15,591 bases of DNA from 43-108 sp001915545. GTDB lineage: Bacteria > Bacteroidota > Bacteroidia > Bacteroidales > Bacteroidaceae. The stretch is from the NCBI GenBank assembly GCA_902491215.1, contig CABUGV010000054.1, forward strand, positions 1-15,591, in the 5' to 3' direction. Below, piece after piece: positions 7,921 through 15,591 of this stretch. Positions within the stretch are counted from its first letter, which is position 1. Each line of letters starts with the position of its first letter. The notes beneath the pieces are model-generated. The model made no database searches. It was not told the origin of the DNA and saw nothing but the letters and a program-made list of their open reading frames with translations. The translations under genes and the position numbers were made by a program.

Positions 7921-10900
7921 TTACTTATGGTTTTCAATCCACTCACGTGCATTTACAAAGGCTTCTATCCAAGGAGTAACCTGATCGCTGTTCTTGCGAG
8001 ACAGTGGATAATAAGCCTGCTGCCAAGGGAATATTGCACGCTCAAGGTGAGGCATCATTGCAAGATGACGTCCATCAGCACTTGCTATACCTGCAATATC
8101 ATAGTCACTGCCGTTAGGATTTCCAGGATAACCGGAATAGTTATACTTGGCAACAACATTGTATCGGCTTTCTTCGTAAGGGAGAGAGAAACGTCCTTCT
8201 CCGTGAGCAACCCAGATTCCGAGCTTGCTTCCGCTCAAAGAACCGAACATCACACTGTTGTTCTCTGGTATTGCAAGTGAGATGAATTCACTTTCAAACT
8301 TGTGAGAAACATTATGAAGCATGTGTCCTTTCTTCTCGAACTCAGGATTTATGAGGTCGAGCTCCATCATGAGCTGGCAACCGTTGCATATACCGAGAGA
8401 GAGAGTGTCCTTGCGTGCATAGAATGCATCGAGCGCAGCCTTTGCCTTAGGATTGAACAAGAATGCACCTGCCCAACCTTTAGCAGAACCGAGAACGTCG
8501 GAGTTACTGAATCCGCCGCAGAACACAATCATATTTATATCTTCAAGAGTTTCACGACCGCTGATAAGGTCTGTCATCATAACATCCTTCACATCGAAGC
8601 CGGCAAGATACAAAGAGTATGCCATTTCACGCTCACCGTTTGTACCCTTCTCTCTTATGATTGCGGCCTTTATGCCGGTTCTCTCACGTCTGTCAGGCGA
8701 AATGCCGTACTGGCTGAACTTACCTGTGAAGCTGTCGTTGAACTTAATCTCAACAGGCTGGTTCTTATAGTTTTTGAAGCGCTCATCAGCCATGCCGTTG
8801 AAGCTCTGCTTCTTGTCGAGACGATAAGATGTGCTGTACCATACATCGCGAAGCTTGTCAATGTCGAACGAAAGGTTCTTGCCGTTCTTGCAAACATTGA
8901 TCTTACGTCCCTTAGAAGGAACACCAATTGCAGCATAACCTACACCGGCATTGTCCAAAATCTTCTTAACCTCGTGCTTGTCGCTGTCGGCAATCTGTAT
9001 TACAACACCAGGATTCTCGGCGAAGAGCACTTTCACCATATCTGCTTCCTGAATGTTCTTCAGGTCGATTTCCATACCGCCCTCACGATTTGCGAAACAC
9101 ATTTCGAGCAATGTAGTAATCAAACCGCCTGCACTGATATCGTGACCGGCAAGAATGAGACCCTTTTCAACAAGTTCCTGAACAGCTGTAAAGGCATCAC
9201 GGAAATATTCAGGATTCTTGACTGTAGGCACGTCACTTCCTACCTTACCGAGAATCTGAGCAAAAGCAGAACCTCCAAGTTTGAGTGTATCAAAGCTGAA
9301 ATCTATATGATAGAGTGTTGAATCGGCCTTGTTTACAAGAACAGGCGATACCACCTTCTTTACATCAGAAACTTCACCGCCAGAGCTTACAATCACTGTT
9401 CCCGGGCTTATAATCTTGCTTCCGTCAGGATACTTCTGTGTCATTGAGAGCGAATCCTTACCAGTAGGCACATTTACGCGGAGTGCACAGCAGAAATCAG
9501 AAAGAGCCTTGACACCTGCATAAAGACGAGCATCCTCACCTTTCTGTGAACGGCATGGCCACATCCAGTTAGCACTGAGCGAAACGCTGTCAAGTCCGTC
9601 TGCCATAGGTGCCCATACAATATTTGTAAGTGACTCGGCAACAGAAAGTACTGAACCGGCAGCCGGATCAGCAAGACCAGCCTGAGGTGCATGACCTATA
9701 GCTGTAGCAATACCCTTCTCGCCTCTATAGTCGAGTGCTACGACACCGCAGTCTGAAAGCGGGAGCTGAATCTCACCCTGGCACTGCTGACGTGCAACCT
9801 TACCTGTGACAGAACGGTCAACCTTGTTTGTAAGCCAGTCCTTACATGCAACAGCTTCAAGCTGAAGAACATTTTCAAGATACTGTTCAATATTTTCTTC
9901 GCTGTAGCTGACGTTCTCGTAAGTACGCTCTACAGTTTCGTCTCTCATGTATGTCTTAGGTGAATGACCGAACATCTGAGCAACATCAAGGTCGAACGGA
10001 CGTACACCGTCGCCCTGCTCAAATGCGAAATGAGCATCGCCGGTAGTTTCACCGACAACATAAAGCGGAGCGCGCTCACGTTCGGCAATCTTGCGGACAT
10101 GCTCTATATGCTCTTCCTGAATGAGCAGACCCATTCTTTCCTGGCTTTCGTTGGCAATGATTTCCTTTGAGCTCAAAGTCTTGTCACCGATAGGCAACTT
10201 TGTCATGTCTATCAATCCTCCACATTCCTCAACAAGCTCAGAAAGACAGTTGACATGACCTGCAGAACCGTGGTCGTGGATAGAAACAACAGGATTTACA
10301 TCCTCTTCGCAGAGAGCACGAACAAGGTTGTTTGCACGCTTCTGCATTTCCGGATTTGCACGCTGAACAGCATTGAGCTCTATACCGCTTGAATAACGGC
10401 CTGTGTCAACAGAACTTACTGAACCACCGCCAAGTCCGATGCGATAGTTGTCACCGCCGACAACAACAATCTTGTTGCCTTTCTCAGGCTGGCGCTTAAG
10501 GCAGTCGCGCTTTGTTCCGTAACCAACACCTCCGGCAAGCATGATAACCTTGTCATAACCATACTTCTCGCCGTTCTCCTCGTGTTCGAAAGTAAGCACA
10601 GAACCAGTGATAAGCGGCTGACCGAACTTGTTTCCGAAGTCGCTGGCACCGTTAGATGCCTTGATGAGAATCTGTTCAGGTGTCTGATAGAGCCACTTGC
10701 GTACAGGCATTATATCTTCCCATGAACGTGCACCATTCTCACCGTTGCGTGGATAAGAAGTCATGTATACGGCAGTTCCTGCAATAGGCCAAGAACCTAC
10801 ACCACCACCCATACGGTCGCGGATTTCACCTCCGGTACCGGTAGCGGCTCCGTTGAAAGGTTCTACAGTTGTAGGGAAATTATGTGTTTCTGCTTTGAGT

Positions 10901-11628
10901 GAAATCACAGATTCAATATCCTTGATTTCAAAATAATCGGATGTAGAGTGGTCTTTCGGAGCGAACTGCTCAACAATAGGTCCCTGCGAAAAAGCCACAT
11001 TATCCTTGTATGCGGAAATAATCTTGTTAGGATTTTCTTTTGTAGTTTTCTTGATCATCTGGAAAAGCGAGCTTTCCTTTTCCTCACCGTCGATGATGAA
11101 CGTTCCGCCGAAAATTTTGTGGCGGCAATGCTCTGAATTGATCTGAGCAAATCCGAACACCTCAGAATCAGTAAGCTTACGTCCGAGCTGGCCTTCTACC
11201 TTGTGAAGATACTCTATTTCTTCAGGACTGAGCGCCAAACCCTCCTGCTCATTGTATTCCTCAAGATTCTCAATGTGCATGATTGGAGCCGGTTTGATAT
11301 CAACCGTGAAGATTTCCTGATCCAATCCGTTGTACATGCGCTGGAGCATAGGGTCATGGTCGGCATCGGCACTGGCAACCGGGAAGTACTCCTCAATACG
11401 GTCTATGCCGGAAATGTTCATGTTCTGAGTAATTTCTACGGCATTTGTACTCCATGGTGTAATCATTTCACGACGCGGACCTACAAAATATCCGTCGAGC
11501 TTGTCCTTACCTTCCTCTTTTGCCTCTCCGTAAAGCCAGCAAAGTTCCTTTTTCTCATCTGATGACAGTTCATGATCTGCTGATGTAGCAATGACACTGC
11601 CGCTTGGTGTTCTAAAGAAATAAATCAT
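7921..11628 (-). CDS. purL: Phosphoribosylformylglycinamidine synthase, single-chain type
   Basis: PurL converts FGAR, glutamine and ATP to FGAM, the fourth step of de novo purine synthesis, in the cytosol. The 1235-residue product has the full large-PurL layout. The N-terminal PurS-like domain is followed by the linker and first synthase domain, with QINSEHCRHKIFGG near 162-175, SLKAETHNFPTTVEPFNGAATGTGG near 243-267 and IHDHGSAGH near 450-458. The second synthase half carries PTGKDSLSM (721-729) and AGHDISAGGL (827-836). The C-terminal class I glutaminase domain begins near 985. Its nucleophile is Cys1081 in GICNGCQ, and His1194/Glu1196 lie in MMPHLER. All motifs are intact. The ATG at 11626-11628 gives the N-terminus usual for Bacteroidales PurL (MIYFFRTPSGSVIAT). 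The gene is monocistronic by the evidence here, with its own promoter element, leader and terminator. Confidence 0.98.
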   Translation of the reverse strand: MIYFFRTPSGSVIATSADHELSSDEKKELCWLYGEAKEEGKDKLDGYFVGPRREMITPWSTNAVEITQNMNISGIDRIEEYFPVASADADHDPMLQRMYNGLDQEIFTVDIKPAPIMHIENLEEYNEQEGLALSPEEIEYLHKVEGQLGRKLTDSEVFGFAQINSEHCRHKIFGGTFIIDGEEKESSLFQMIKKTTKENPNKIISAYKDNVAFSQGPIVEQFAPKDHSTSDYFEIKDIESVISLKAETHNFPTTVEPFNGAATGTGGEIRDRMGGGVGSWPIAGTAVYMTSYPRNGENGARSWEDIMPVRKWLYQTPEQILIKASNGASDFGNKFGQPLITGSVLTFEHEENGEKYGYDKVIMLAGGVGYGTKRDCLKRQPEKGNKIVVVGGDNYRIGLGGGSVSSVDTGRYSSGIELNAVQRANPEMQKRANNLVRALCEEDVNPVVSIHDHGSAGHVNCLSELVEECGGLIDMTKLPIGDKTLSSKEIIANESQERMGLLIQEEHIEHVRKIAERERAPLYVVGETTGDAHFAFEQGDGVRPFDLDVAQMFGHSPKTYMRDETVERTYENVSYSEENIEQYLENVLQLEAVACKDWLTNKVDRSVTGKVARQQCQGEIQLPLSDCGVVALDYRGEKGIATAIGHAPQAGLADPAAGSVLSVAESLTNIVWAPMADGLDSVSLSANWMWPCRSQKGEDARLYAGVKALSDFCCALRVNVPTGKDSLSMTQKYPDGSKIISPGTVIVSSGGEVSDVKKVVSPVLVNKADSTLYHIDFSFDTLKLGGSAFAQILGKVGSDVPTVKNPEYFRDAFTAVQELVEKGLILAGHDISAGGLITTLLEMCFANREGGMEIDLKNIQEADMVKVLFAENPGVVIQIADSDKHEVKKILDNAGVGYAAIGVPSKGRKINVCKNGKNLSFDIDKLRDVWYSTSYRLDKKQSFNGMADERFKNYKNQPVEIKFNDSFTGKFSQYGISPDRRERTGIKAAIIREKGTNGEREMAYSLYLAGFDVKDVMMTDLISGRETLEDINMIVFCGGFSNSDVLGSAKGWAGAFLFNPKAKAALDAFYARKDTLSLGICNGCQLMMELDLINPEFEKKGHMLHNVSHKFESEFISLAIPENNSVMFGSLSGSKLGIWVAHGEGRFSLPYEESRYNVVAKYNYSGYPGNPNGSDYDIAGIASADGRHLAMMPHLERAIFPWQQAYYPLSRKNSDQVTPWIEAFVNAREWIENHK

Positions 11629-11771
11629 CGTATATATTTATGTAACAAGTTATCGTCTTTTATTGCCGTCATGCTGTCAACATGACACAAAAACGCCCTT
11701 ATATGATTTTGCACGACTACTGCAACAAGATTCCATCATAAGTGCAACTGAACAGCTGTATAATCTTGTCA
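11629..11771 (-). other. purL 5' leader with potential hairpins
   Basis: If transcription starts about 7 nt after the -7 element, the purL leader is about 140 nt. Its first bases, ACAAGATT (11769-11762), are complementary to AATCTTGT (11732-11725), an 8-bp pairing across 29 nt. A second hairpin, GTCATG with loop TTGACAG and CATGAC (11686-11668), lies about 40 nt before the ATG. I do not recognise a known riboswitch. Long leaders with short hairpins can occur by chance, so a regulatory role is only a suggestion. Confidence 0.35.
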
Positions 11772-11775
11772 ACTG

Positions 11776-11783
11776 CAAATATA
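11776..11783 (-). promoter_or_regulatory. -7 promoter element for purL
   Basis: The minus strand reads TATATTTG, a full match to the Bacteroides TAnnTTTG -7 consensus. It lies 147 bp upstream of purL and just past the terminator of the preceding gene. No TTTG is visible at the usual -33 spacing. The same octamer is found in both other well-placed promoters in this window (13879-13886 and 14258-14265), which supports it. Confidence 0.5.
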
Positions 11784-11810
11784 GCCTTTTCTACTGATTT
11801 CATACACTTT

Positions 11811-11856
11811 TTAAAAAGAAAAGCATACAGCCGCAGGATGAATCTGCGCTGTATGC
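11811..11856 (-). terminator. Intrinsic terminator of the FAD oxidoreductase gene
   Basis: On the minus strand GCATACAGCGCAG (11856-11844) pairs with CTGCGGCTGTATGC (11836-11823) across a 7-nt loop. This is a 13-bp stem with one bulged base. It is followed by TTTTCTTTTT (11822-11813). It lies 82 bp after the stop codon at 11939. On the plus strand no T run follows the stem, so the direction is clear. Confidence 0.88.
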
Positions 11857-11938
11857 CCATATATTAAAAACTGCGTATATCAATATGATCAGCCGTTATC
11901 AATGTAAAATATTTTCGGTAAAAGACGGCAAGTCAGGT

Positions 11939-13803
11939 TCACTTCACCTGAGGAATCTTTTTCAACGTGCCTCCCTGATTATATTTCTGGTTATTAGGCA
12001 ATCCATATCCGCCAACACCCTTACGCATAAGCTCCTTCAACTCCTCAAGATGATATCTGTATACGCCTCTCGGCTCTATGCCGTACTTGCGGCACAACGA
12101 TGCAGCCATGCCGACAACCTCTCCCATCATTCCTGTTGTACGCATGACACGTGTAGTACCCAGAGCCACATGCGTAACGCTTATGTGTCTTCCGGCCATA
12201 AACAGGTTGTCAATATTTCTTGAGTACAGACATCTGTAAGGTATCGGATAAGGATGGATATTTATATGTTTAGCAATCGACTTGAACTCCTCGTCAGGGA
12301 AATGCTTTGTATTTTCCGGATCAGGATAATGCAGGTCAATGCTCCATGTTGTTGAAGCAGAAGCATCCTCGTGTATTATATACTTGTGATGTCGGATTCC
12401 TTAAGAATATAATCGCCCATAAGACGTCTGGATTCACGTTTGCCGGAGATGTATGCAACCCATCCGAGCTTGCGGTTCTTATATTCGTCATTGTCTTTCA
12501 ATCTATTTTTAAGATAGTTCCAATTGGAATAGACAACCATCAAGCCGTAATCGCGGATACGTTCAAAATCGCTTATCTGGTTATAGTTCATACCGGTTTC
12601 CCATGTCCATTCTCCCATCGTCACCTTCTCGCAAGAGTTTTCATTGAAATCAAGTCCGTATTCAAACACCGGGAATGAGGCCTTTTTACCTGCATCCACA
12701 GAATACCACTGCACAGAAGCTCCCATCGTCAAGCTGTCGGCCTTCTCTGGAGCAGTCGTTTCTGCAAATTCGTCGCGGGATTCTCTTCCCATACGCCAAT
12801 CTGCACCGGCAAGATAACCTATTGTACCGTCACCTGTACAATCAACGAAAAGCGGAGCTTCAAAACGCAGCTCCTTTCCGTTTTCTATATGTCTGGCCAC
12901 CACCTGCTTAATCTTGTTCTCGCTGGATTTGTTGACTGCTACAGCTCTATAATTCATGAACAAAGAAATATTCTTCTCTTTCATTATCCAATCCATTTTC
13001 TTCTGATCCTCATAGTATTCAGCAGGTTTGGCATTACCTTGACGTGAAGGAGCAAACTCCTTCTGCAATCCACCGAGAGCCTTATATGGACCAACCTCAA
13101 TGCGTCCTCCCAGATGAACACGTATTTCTGAACTGTTGTTGCCGCCAAGCAGAGGACGGTCATTTATGAGCGCAACCTTGCATCCCAGACGTGCGGCAGA
13201 AACAGCGGCACACATACCGGCAATACCGCCACCTACGACAACAAGGTCGTAACCGCCCTTAACCTCTGCATTTCTAGGAATGCGTGCATTTCTGAACGCC
13301 TCCAGTTCCTCAACCTCAGATGGAGGAAGCACATCTTTTTCCGTGGTAAAATATATTGCATCGCATCTGCCGTCAAATCCGGTAAGATCATGAAGTGACA
13401 CCTTTACCTTCCCCAACTTGACAGACACACGTCCGGCATACTGCCACATTCAGCTGTTGCCGTCAGCGCCCAATACGGCACTCAGCTTCTTGCGGCCTAC
13501 GCTTATCTTGAACTTACCTGGACCCTTGCCGTCAAACCATGGCGAAACCCAGTTGTAAGTGCGCACATACACATGATAAGTTCCAGCCTCGCCGAATTCA
13601 ACCGTCGTTTCTGCATCATCTACAGCCTCACCCATACCGTGAGCTATCAGATAAGGCGAACCCATCAAATCCATAAACTGCTGATCAACCGACCAACCGC
13701 CCTTATTGCTGAAACTCTCGGCTTCAACAAGAACATCTGCGCCACGTACCGTTCCGCAGAACAAAAACATAAAGACAATAATCAAAAGATTTTTTCCAAA
13801 CAT
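11939..13803 (-). pseudogene. Exported FAD-dependent oxidoreductase (FAD_oxidored type), inactivated by a stop codon and a frameshift
   Basis: Read through its lesions the gene encodes about 621 residues. The order is a signal peptide (about 1-21, cut after VRG-A), a beta-sandwich carbohydrate-binding-like domain (VLVEAESFSNKGGW to about residue 150), and a flavoprotein domain. The flavoprotein part has YDLVVVGGGIAGMCAA (dinucleotide-binding glycines, about residue 188-203), GGNNSSEIRVHLGGRIE, FVDCTGDGTIGYLAGADWRMGRESR and, near the end, NLFMAGRHISVTHVALGTTRVM. Lesion one is an in-frame TGA at 13450-13452, where I would expect Trp (GNS-stop-MWQYAG). Lesion two is a one-base deletion near 12376-12390, after KESDIT. 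The frame resumes as KYIIHEDASASTTWSIDLHYP and stays open to the TAA at 11939. The TGA abuts an ATG, so reinitiation could make a 357-residue piece without signal or C-terminus, which is unlikely to be active. Relatives are annotated as periplasmic or secreted and often sit in carbohydrate loci; the substrate is unknown. The promoter and terminator persist, suggesting recent decay. Confidence 0.85.
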
Positions 13804-13861
13804 AAAACTTTAAGATTTAGATTAGTTAAAATAAAAAATATTCAAATAGCAATAAGTCAAA

Positions 13862-13910
13862 CAAATATATCTCCCTTGCAAATATAGTGAAAGGTGAGAG
13901 CAGATACAAA
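13862..13910 (-). promoter_or_regulatory. Promoter of the FAD oxidoreductase gene, with tandem -7 elements
   Basis: On the minus strand TTTG (13910-13907), a 20-nt spacer and TATATTTG (13886-13879) give a complete Bacteroides -33/-7 promoter with consensus spacing. A second TATATTTG lies 17 bp further downstream at 13869-13862 but lacks a good -33 partner. The resulting leader is about 60-70 nt. This is the best-formed promoter in the window. Confidence 0.7.
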
Positions 13911-13976
13911 TGAAAACACAGTTTTCGATTTGGATATGCCGAACCGCATCCTATATTATTCCCCCACACCATCATC

Positions 13977-14042
13977 TGCGAGCGCCCGCAAAAGAAACTA
14001 CGAGCCCGCAGAATTTTTATTGCGAGCGCCTGCAATTTTTCC
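13977..14042. repeat. Three tandem 22-bp imperfect repeats in the divergent intergenic region
   Basis: Three units of exactly 22 bp start at 13977, 13999 and 14021. All share the core GCGAGCGCCYGCA or a form with two bases lost (CGAGCCCGCA in the middle copy). The second and third units end in AATTTTT. The core in unit three is a near-palindrome, TTGCGAGCGCCTGCAA, matching its own reverse complement at 12 of 16 positions. The block is GC-rich in an AT-rich spacer. It lies between the divergent promoters of the oxidoreductase and permease genes, about 70 bp upstream of the former's -33 box. Possible roles are a regulator-binding array or a REP-like dispersed repeat. Confidence 0.6.
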
Positions 14043-14135
14043 TTCAGAGGCACACAAAACAATCCGCAAGCCTCTAATAAATGCGACAAGGTATCTGAAA
14101 TACCGCAAAACAGCCATTTTCGGAGTCGCAGCGTT

Positions 14136-14219
14136 CAAGTCCACTATTCACCTAATTATCAAAATATTACAATTCCGCACTTCTAGTTTATAATTATTTT
14201 GGACAAGTCCACAAGAAGT
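14136..14219. promoter_or_regulatory. Possible operator region upstream of the MFS gene
   Basis: CAAGTCCAC occurs twice on the plus strand, at 14136-14144 and 14204-14212. The second copy is part of an inverted repeat, TGGAC-AA-GTCCA (14200-14211), which is nested inside ACTTCT (14179-14184) and AGAAGT (14214-14219). The inverted repeat lies about 46 bp upstream of the permease -7 element, where a regulator could act. No regulator is identified, and short repeats of this kind can arise by chance. The remainder of 13911-14257 holds no convincing gene. Confidence 0.35.
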
Positions 14220-14233
14220 AAACCGAAATAAAT

Positions 14234-14265
14234 TTATACTTCAGAAATAAAACATCCTATATTTG
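14234..14265 (+). promoter_or_regulatory. Promoter of the MFS permease gene
   Basis: TATATTTG at 14258-14265 is a full match to the Bacteroides -7 consensus on the plus strand, 44 bp upstream of the permease ATG. The -33 position holds only a weak TTTA-like match around 14233-14236. The octamer is identical to that of the divergent oxidoreductase promoter, and together they make a back-to-back promoter region. Confidence 0.55.
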
Positions 14266-14309
14266 CAACCATCATTTTCAAAACCTTAAAACAACACTAT
14301 ACAGCACAG

Positions 14310-15488
14310 ATGGGAAATAAAAACTCTTTAATTAAAGCAATTCCGGTTCTTTTCGGATTTTTCGTAATGGGATTCTGCGACATAGTCGGCATCTCCTCCG
14401 ACTATGCAAAAGAAGCTTTCGGTTGGTCAAACACAATGGCCGGATTCATTCCTTCAATGGTATTCATCTGGTTTCTGTTTCTCGGCATACCAGTCGGAAT
14501 AAAGATGAACAGCTGGGGACGCAAGAACACAGTACTCCTGAGCATGGCCATAACCGTCGTCGGAATGTCCATTCCCGTCATCGCCTACAACAGCATCACA
14601 TGCATAACGGCCTACGCCCTCCTCGGCATAGGAAATGCCATACTGCAGGTTTCGCTCAACCCGCTTCTCAACAATGTTGTAACCGACCAGAAACTCCTCA
14701 CCAGCAGTCTTACAGCAGGACAGGTCGTCAAGGCAATATCATCATTGGCAGGCCCGCATATAGTGCTCATCGCCGTAAACGTTTTCGGCCACGGAGACAC
14801 ACGACTGTGGTACTACTGCTTCCCTATACTTGGAGCCATAACGCTGATTTCCGGCATCTGGCTCATGCTCACCCCTATTGCCCGTGAGGAGAAAACGGCA
14901 GAGGTCGACGGTGGCGCACAGCTGAAAGACACCTTCATGCTCCTTGCCGACAAGCGCATACTGCTCCTGTTCCTGGGCATATTCTTTGTTGTAGGCGTTG
15001 ACGTCTCCACCAACTTCATAAGTTCGAAAATCATGTCCATGCGTTTCGACTGGAGCAAGGAAGAAGCCGGCAGCGCACCGCAGGTATACTTCTTCTGCCG
15101 TACTATAGGAGCCTTCATCGGCACATTCCTCATGACCAGAATTTCAGAAATGAAATATTTCAAAGCGAACATCATATTTTGCATAGTCGTCCTTCTGCTC
15201 CTCGCATCGGTCGAGCACCCAGCGCTCAACATGGCCTGCATAGGCGCAGTAGGATTCCTGTGCTCCTGCATCTTCCCGATTATATTCTCGAAGGCCGTAC
15301 AGATAAGGCCCGACAAGACCAACCAGATTTCGGGACTCGTCATAACAGCAGTTTCTGGAGGAGCAGCCGTACCGCCTGCAATAGGATTTGCCATCGACAC
15401 GGCAGGCATAGCCGGAGGCACGGCAGTCATACTAGCATGCGTGCTCTACCTCACATTCTGCGCATTCGCCGTCAAGGCCGACAAGTGA
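14310..15488 (+). CDS. MFS permease, probably sugar-type (FHS/FucP-like)
   Basis: This 392-residue inner-membrane protein has the length and about 12 hydrophobic segments of the major facilitator superfamily. The N-terminus, IPVLFGFFVMGFCDIVGISS (residues 11-30), resembles Bacteroidetes sugar permeases of the fucose/hexose type. The loop after helix 2 has the MFS motif SWGRKNT (68-74). A hydrophilic central loop (about 190-207, AREEKTAEVDGGAQLKD) separates two six-helix halves. RPDKTNQISGLVITAVSGGA and the following PPAIGF near 333-360 fit the second half of such carriers. The start is the ATG at 14310-14312, with no Shine-Dalgarno sequence. It is the only plus-strand gene, divergent from the broken oxidoreductase across 506 bp, which suggests past joint regulation and a carbohydrate-related substrate. 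Its coding sequence is visibly richer in G and C at third positions than the lipoprotein or HTCS genes. Proton-coupled uptake is inferred; the substrate is not known. Confidence 0.88.
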   Translation: MGNKNSLIKAIPVLFGFFVMGFCDIVGISSDYAKEAFGWSNTMAGFIPSMVFIWFLFLGIPVGIKMNSWGRKNTVLLSMAITVVGMSIPVIAYNSITCITAYALLGIGNAILQVSLNPLLNNVVTDQKLLTSSLTAGQVVKAISSLAGPHIVLIAVNVFGHGDTRLWYYCFPILGAITLISGIWLMLTPIAREEKTAEVDGGAQLKDTFMLLADKRILLLFLGIFFVVGVDVSTNFISSKIMSMRFDWSKEEAGSAPQVYFFCRTIGAFIGTFLMTRISEMKYFKANIIFCIVVLLLLASVEHPALNMACIGAVGFLCSCIFPIIFSKAVQIRPDKTNQISGLVITAVSGGAAVPPAIGFAIDTAGIAGGTAVILACVLYLTFCAFAVKADK

Positions 15489-15591
15489 CGACTGATGCAG
15501 AACACCAGCAGATTACAGTTTCTTCATTTTTATTATCATTGCTGTCCCGTTAAAATCGAGAGAAGTTCTTTGAAGTTATTGAAACATAGTT
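15489..15591 (+). other. Downstream region with a boxA-like motif at the window edge
   Basis: No intrinsic terminator for the permease is seen here, only a T-rich stretch at about 15521-15536. The last bases include GAAGTTCTTTGAAGTTATTG (15563-15582), followed by AAAC. This resembles the boxA-containing leader found just before 16S rRNA in Bacteroidetes (GTTCTTTGA..TATTGAAAC). An rRNA operon may therefore start just beyond the window. The window ends too soon to confirm this. Confidence 0.3.

Noticed and set aside
8302..9321. 339-residue open frame on the plus strand
   Set aside because: It lies fully opposite purL, whose reading frame is intact and conserved. Its composition shows it to be a shadow frame.
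11629..11771. Purine riboswitch ahead of purL
   Set aside because: The conserved loop sequences and three-way junction of that class are not visible.
13450..13452. TGA recoded as selenocysteine or tryptophan
   Set aside because: TGA ends other genes here (HTCS, the second CHR gene, the MFS gene). I see no SECIS-like hairpin just after it, and the gene carries a second lesion anyway.
13977..14042. Short CRISPR array
   Set aside because: The units are directly adjacent with no spacers, only three copies exist, and no cas gene is in the window.
13894..14193. Small plus-strand gene of 99 residues in the divergent region
   Set aside because: It starts inside the oxidoreductase promoter, its translation is low-complexity and unlike any known protein, and it runs across the tandem repeats.

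Overview
The window looks like chromosomal DNA of a member of the Bacteroidales (Bacteroidaceae/Prevotellaceae-like). The support is a hybrid two-component system with the layout typical of Bacteroides, a lipoprotein with an acidic post-cysteine segment, a DUF5723-type outer-membrane protein, a single-chain PurL of about 1235 residues, TAnnTTTG promoter elements and the near absence of Shine-Dalgarno sequences. No species is claimed. No tRNA, rRNA gene, transposase, integrase or CRISPR array was recognised.

Layout, left to right; everything is on the minus strand except the last gene. At 1-513 is the 5' part of a DUF5723-type outer-membrane protein gene. It ends early inside a 13-bp-arm inverted repeat. 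At 579-2326 is a 582-residue-equivalent surface lipoprotein gene, upstream in the same operon, broken by a one-base deletion in an A run. At 2487-7657 is an apparent operon: a large HTCS sensor-regulator, then two short CHR-family (chromate-transporter-like) membrane proteins, closed by a clear intrinsic terminator. At 7861-11783 is purL (purine biosynthesis) with its own promoter element, a roughly 140-nt leader and a strong terminator. At 11811-13910 is an exported FAD-dependent oxidoreductase gene carrying both an in-frame TGA and a one-base frameshift; its terminator and promoter remain recognisable. At 13804-14309 is a 506-bp divergent intergenic region with promoters facing both ways, three 22-bp tandem repeats and possible operators. 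At 14310-15488, on the plus strand, is a sugar-type MFS permease. The final 103 bp hold a short motif resembling the rRNA leader boxA.

PurL is housekeeping. The HTCS and CHR genes are packed as one transcription unit, which would link an HTCS to ion transport rather than to a glycan locus; that is inference. The FAD oxidoreductase and MFS permease share a regulatory region and may have served one carbohydrate-related pathway, but the oxidoreductase is now broken. Three of the eight protein-coding loci are disrupted, while the two very large genes (HTCS, purL) are intact. Local gene decay is therefore as plausible as sequencing error, at least for the nonsense codon. I did not find a clearly new biological system. 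The best leads are the HTCS-CHR operon, the truncated or frameshifted surface-protein pair, and the repeat-bearing divergent promoter region.
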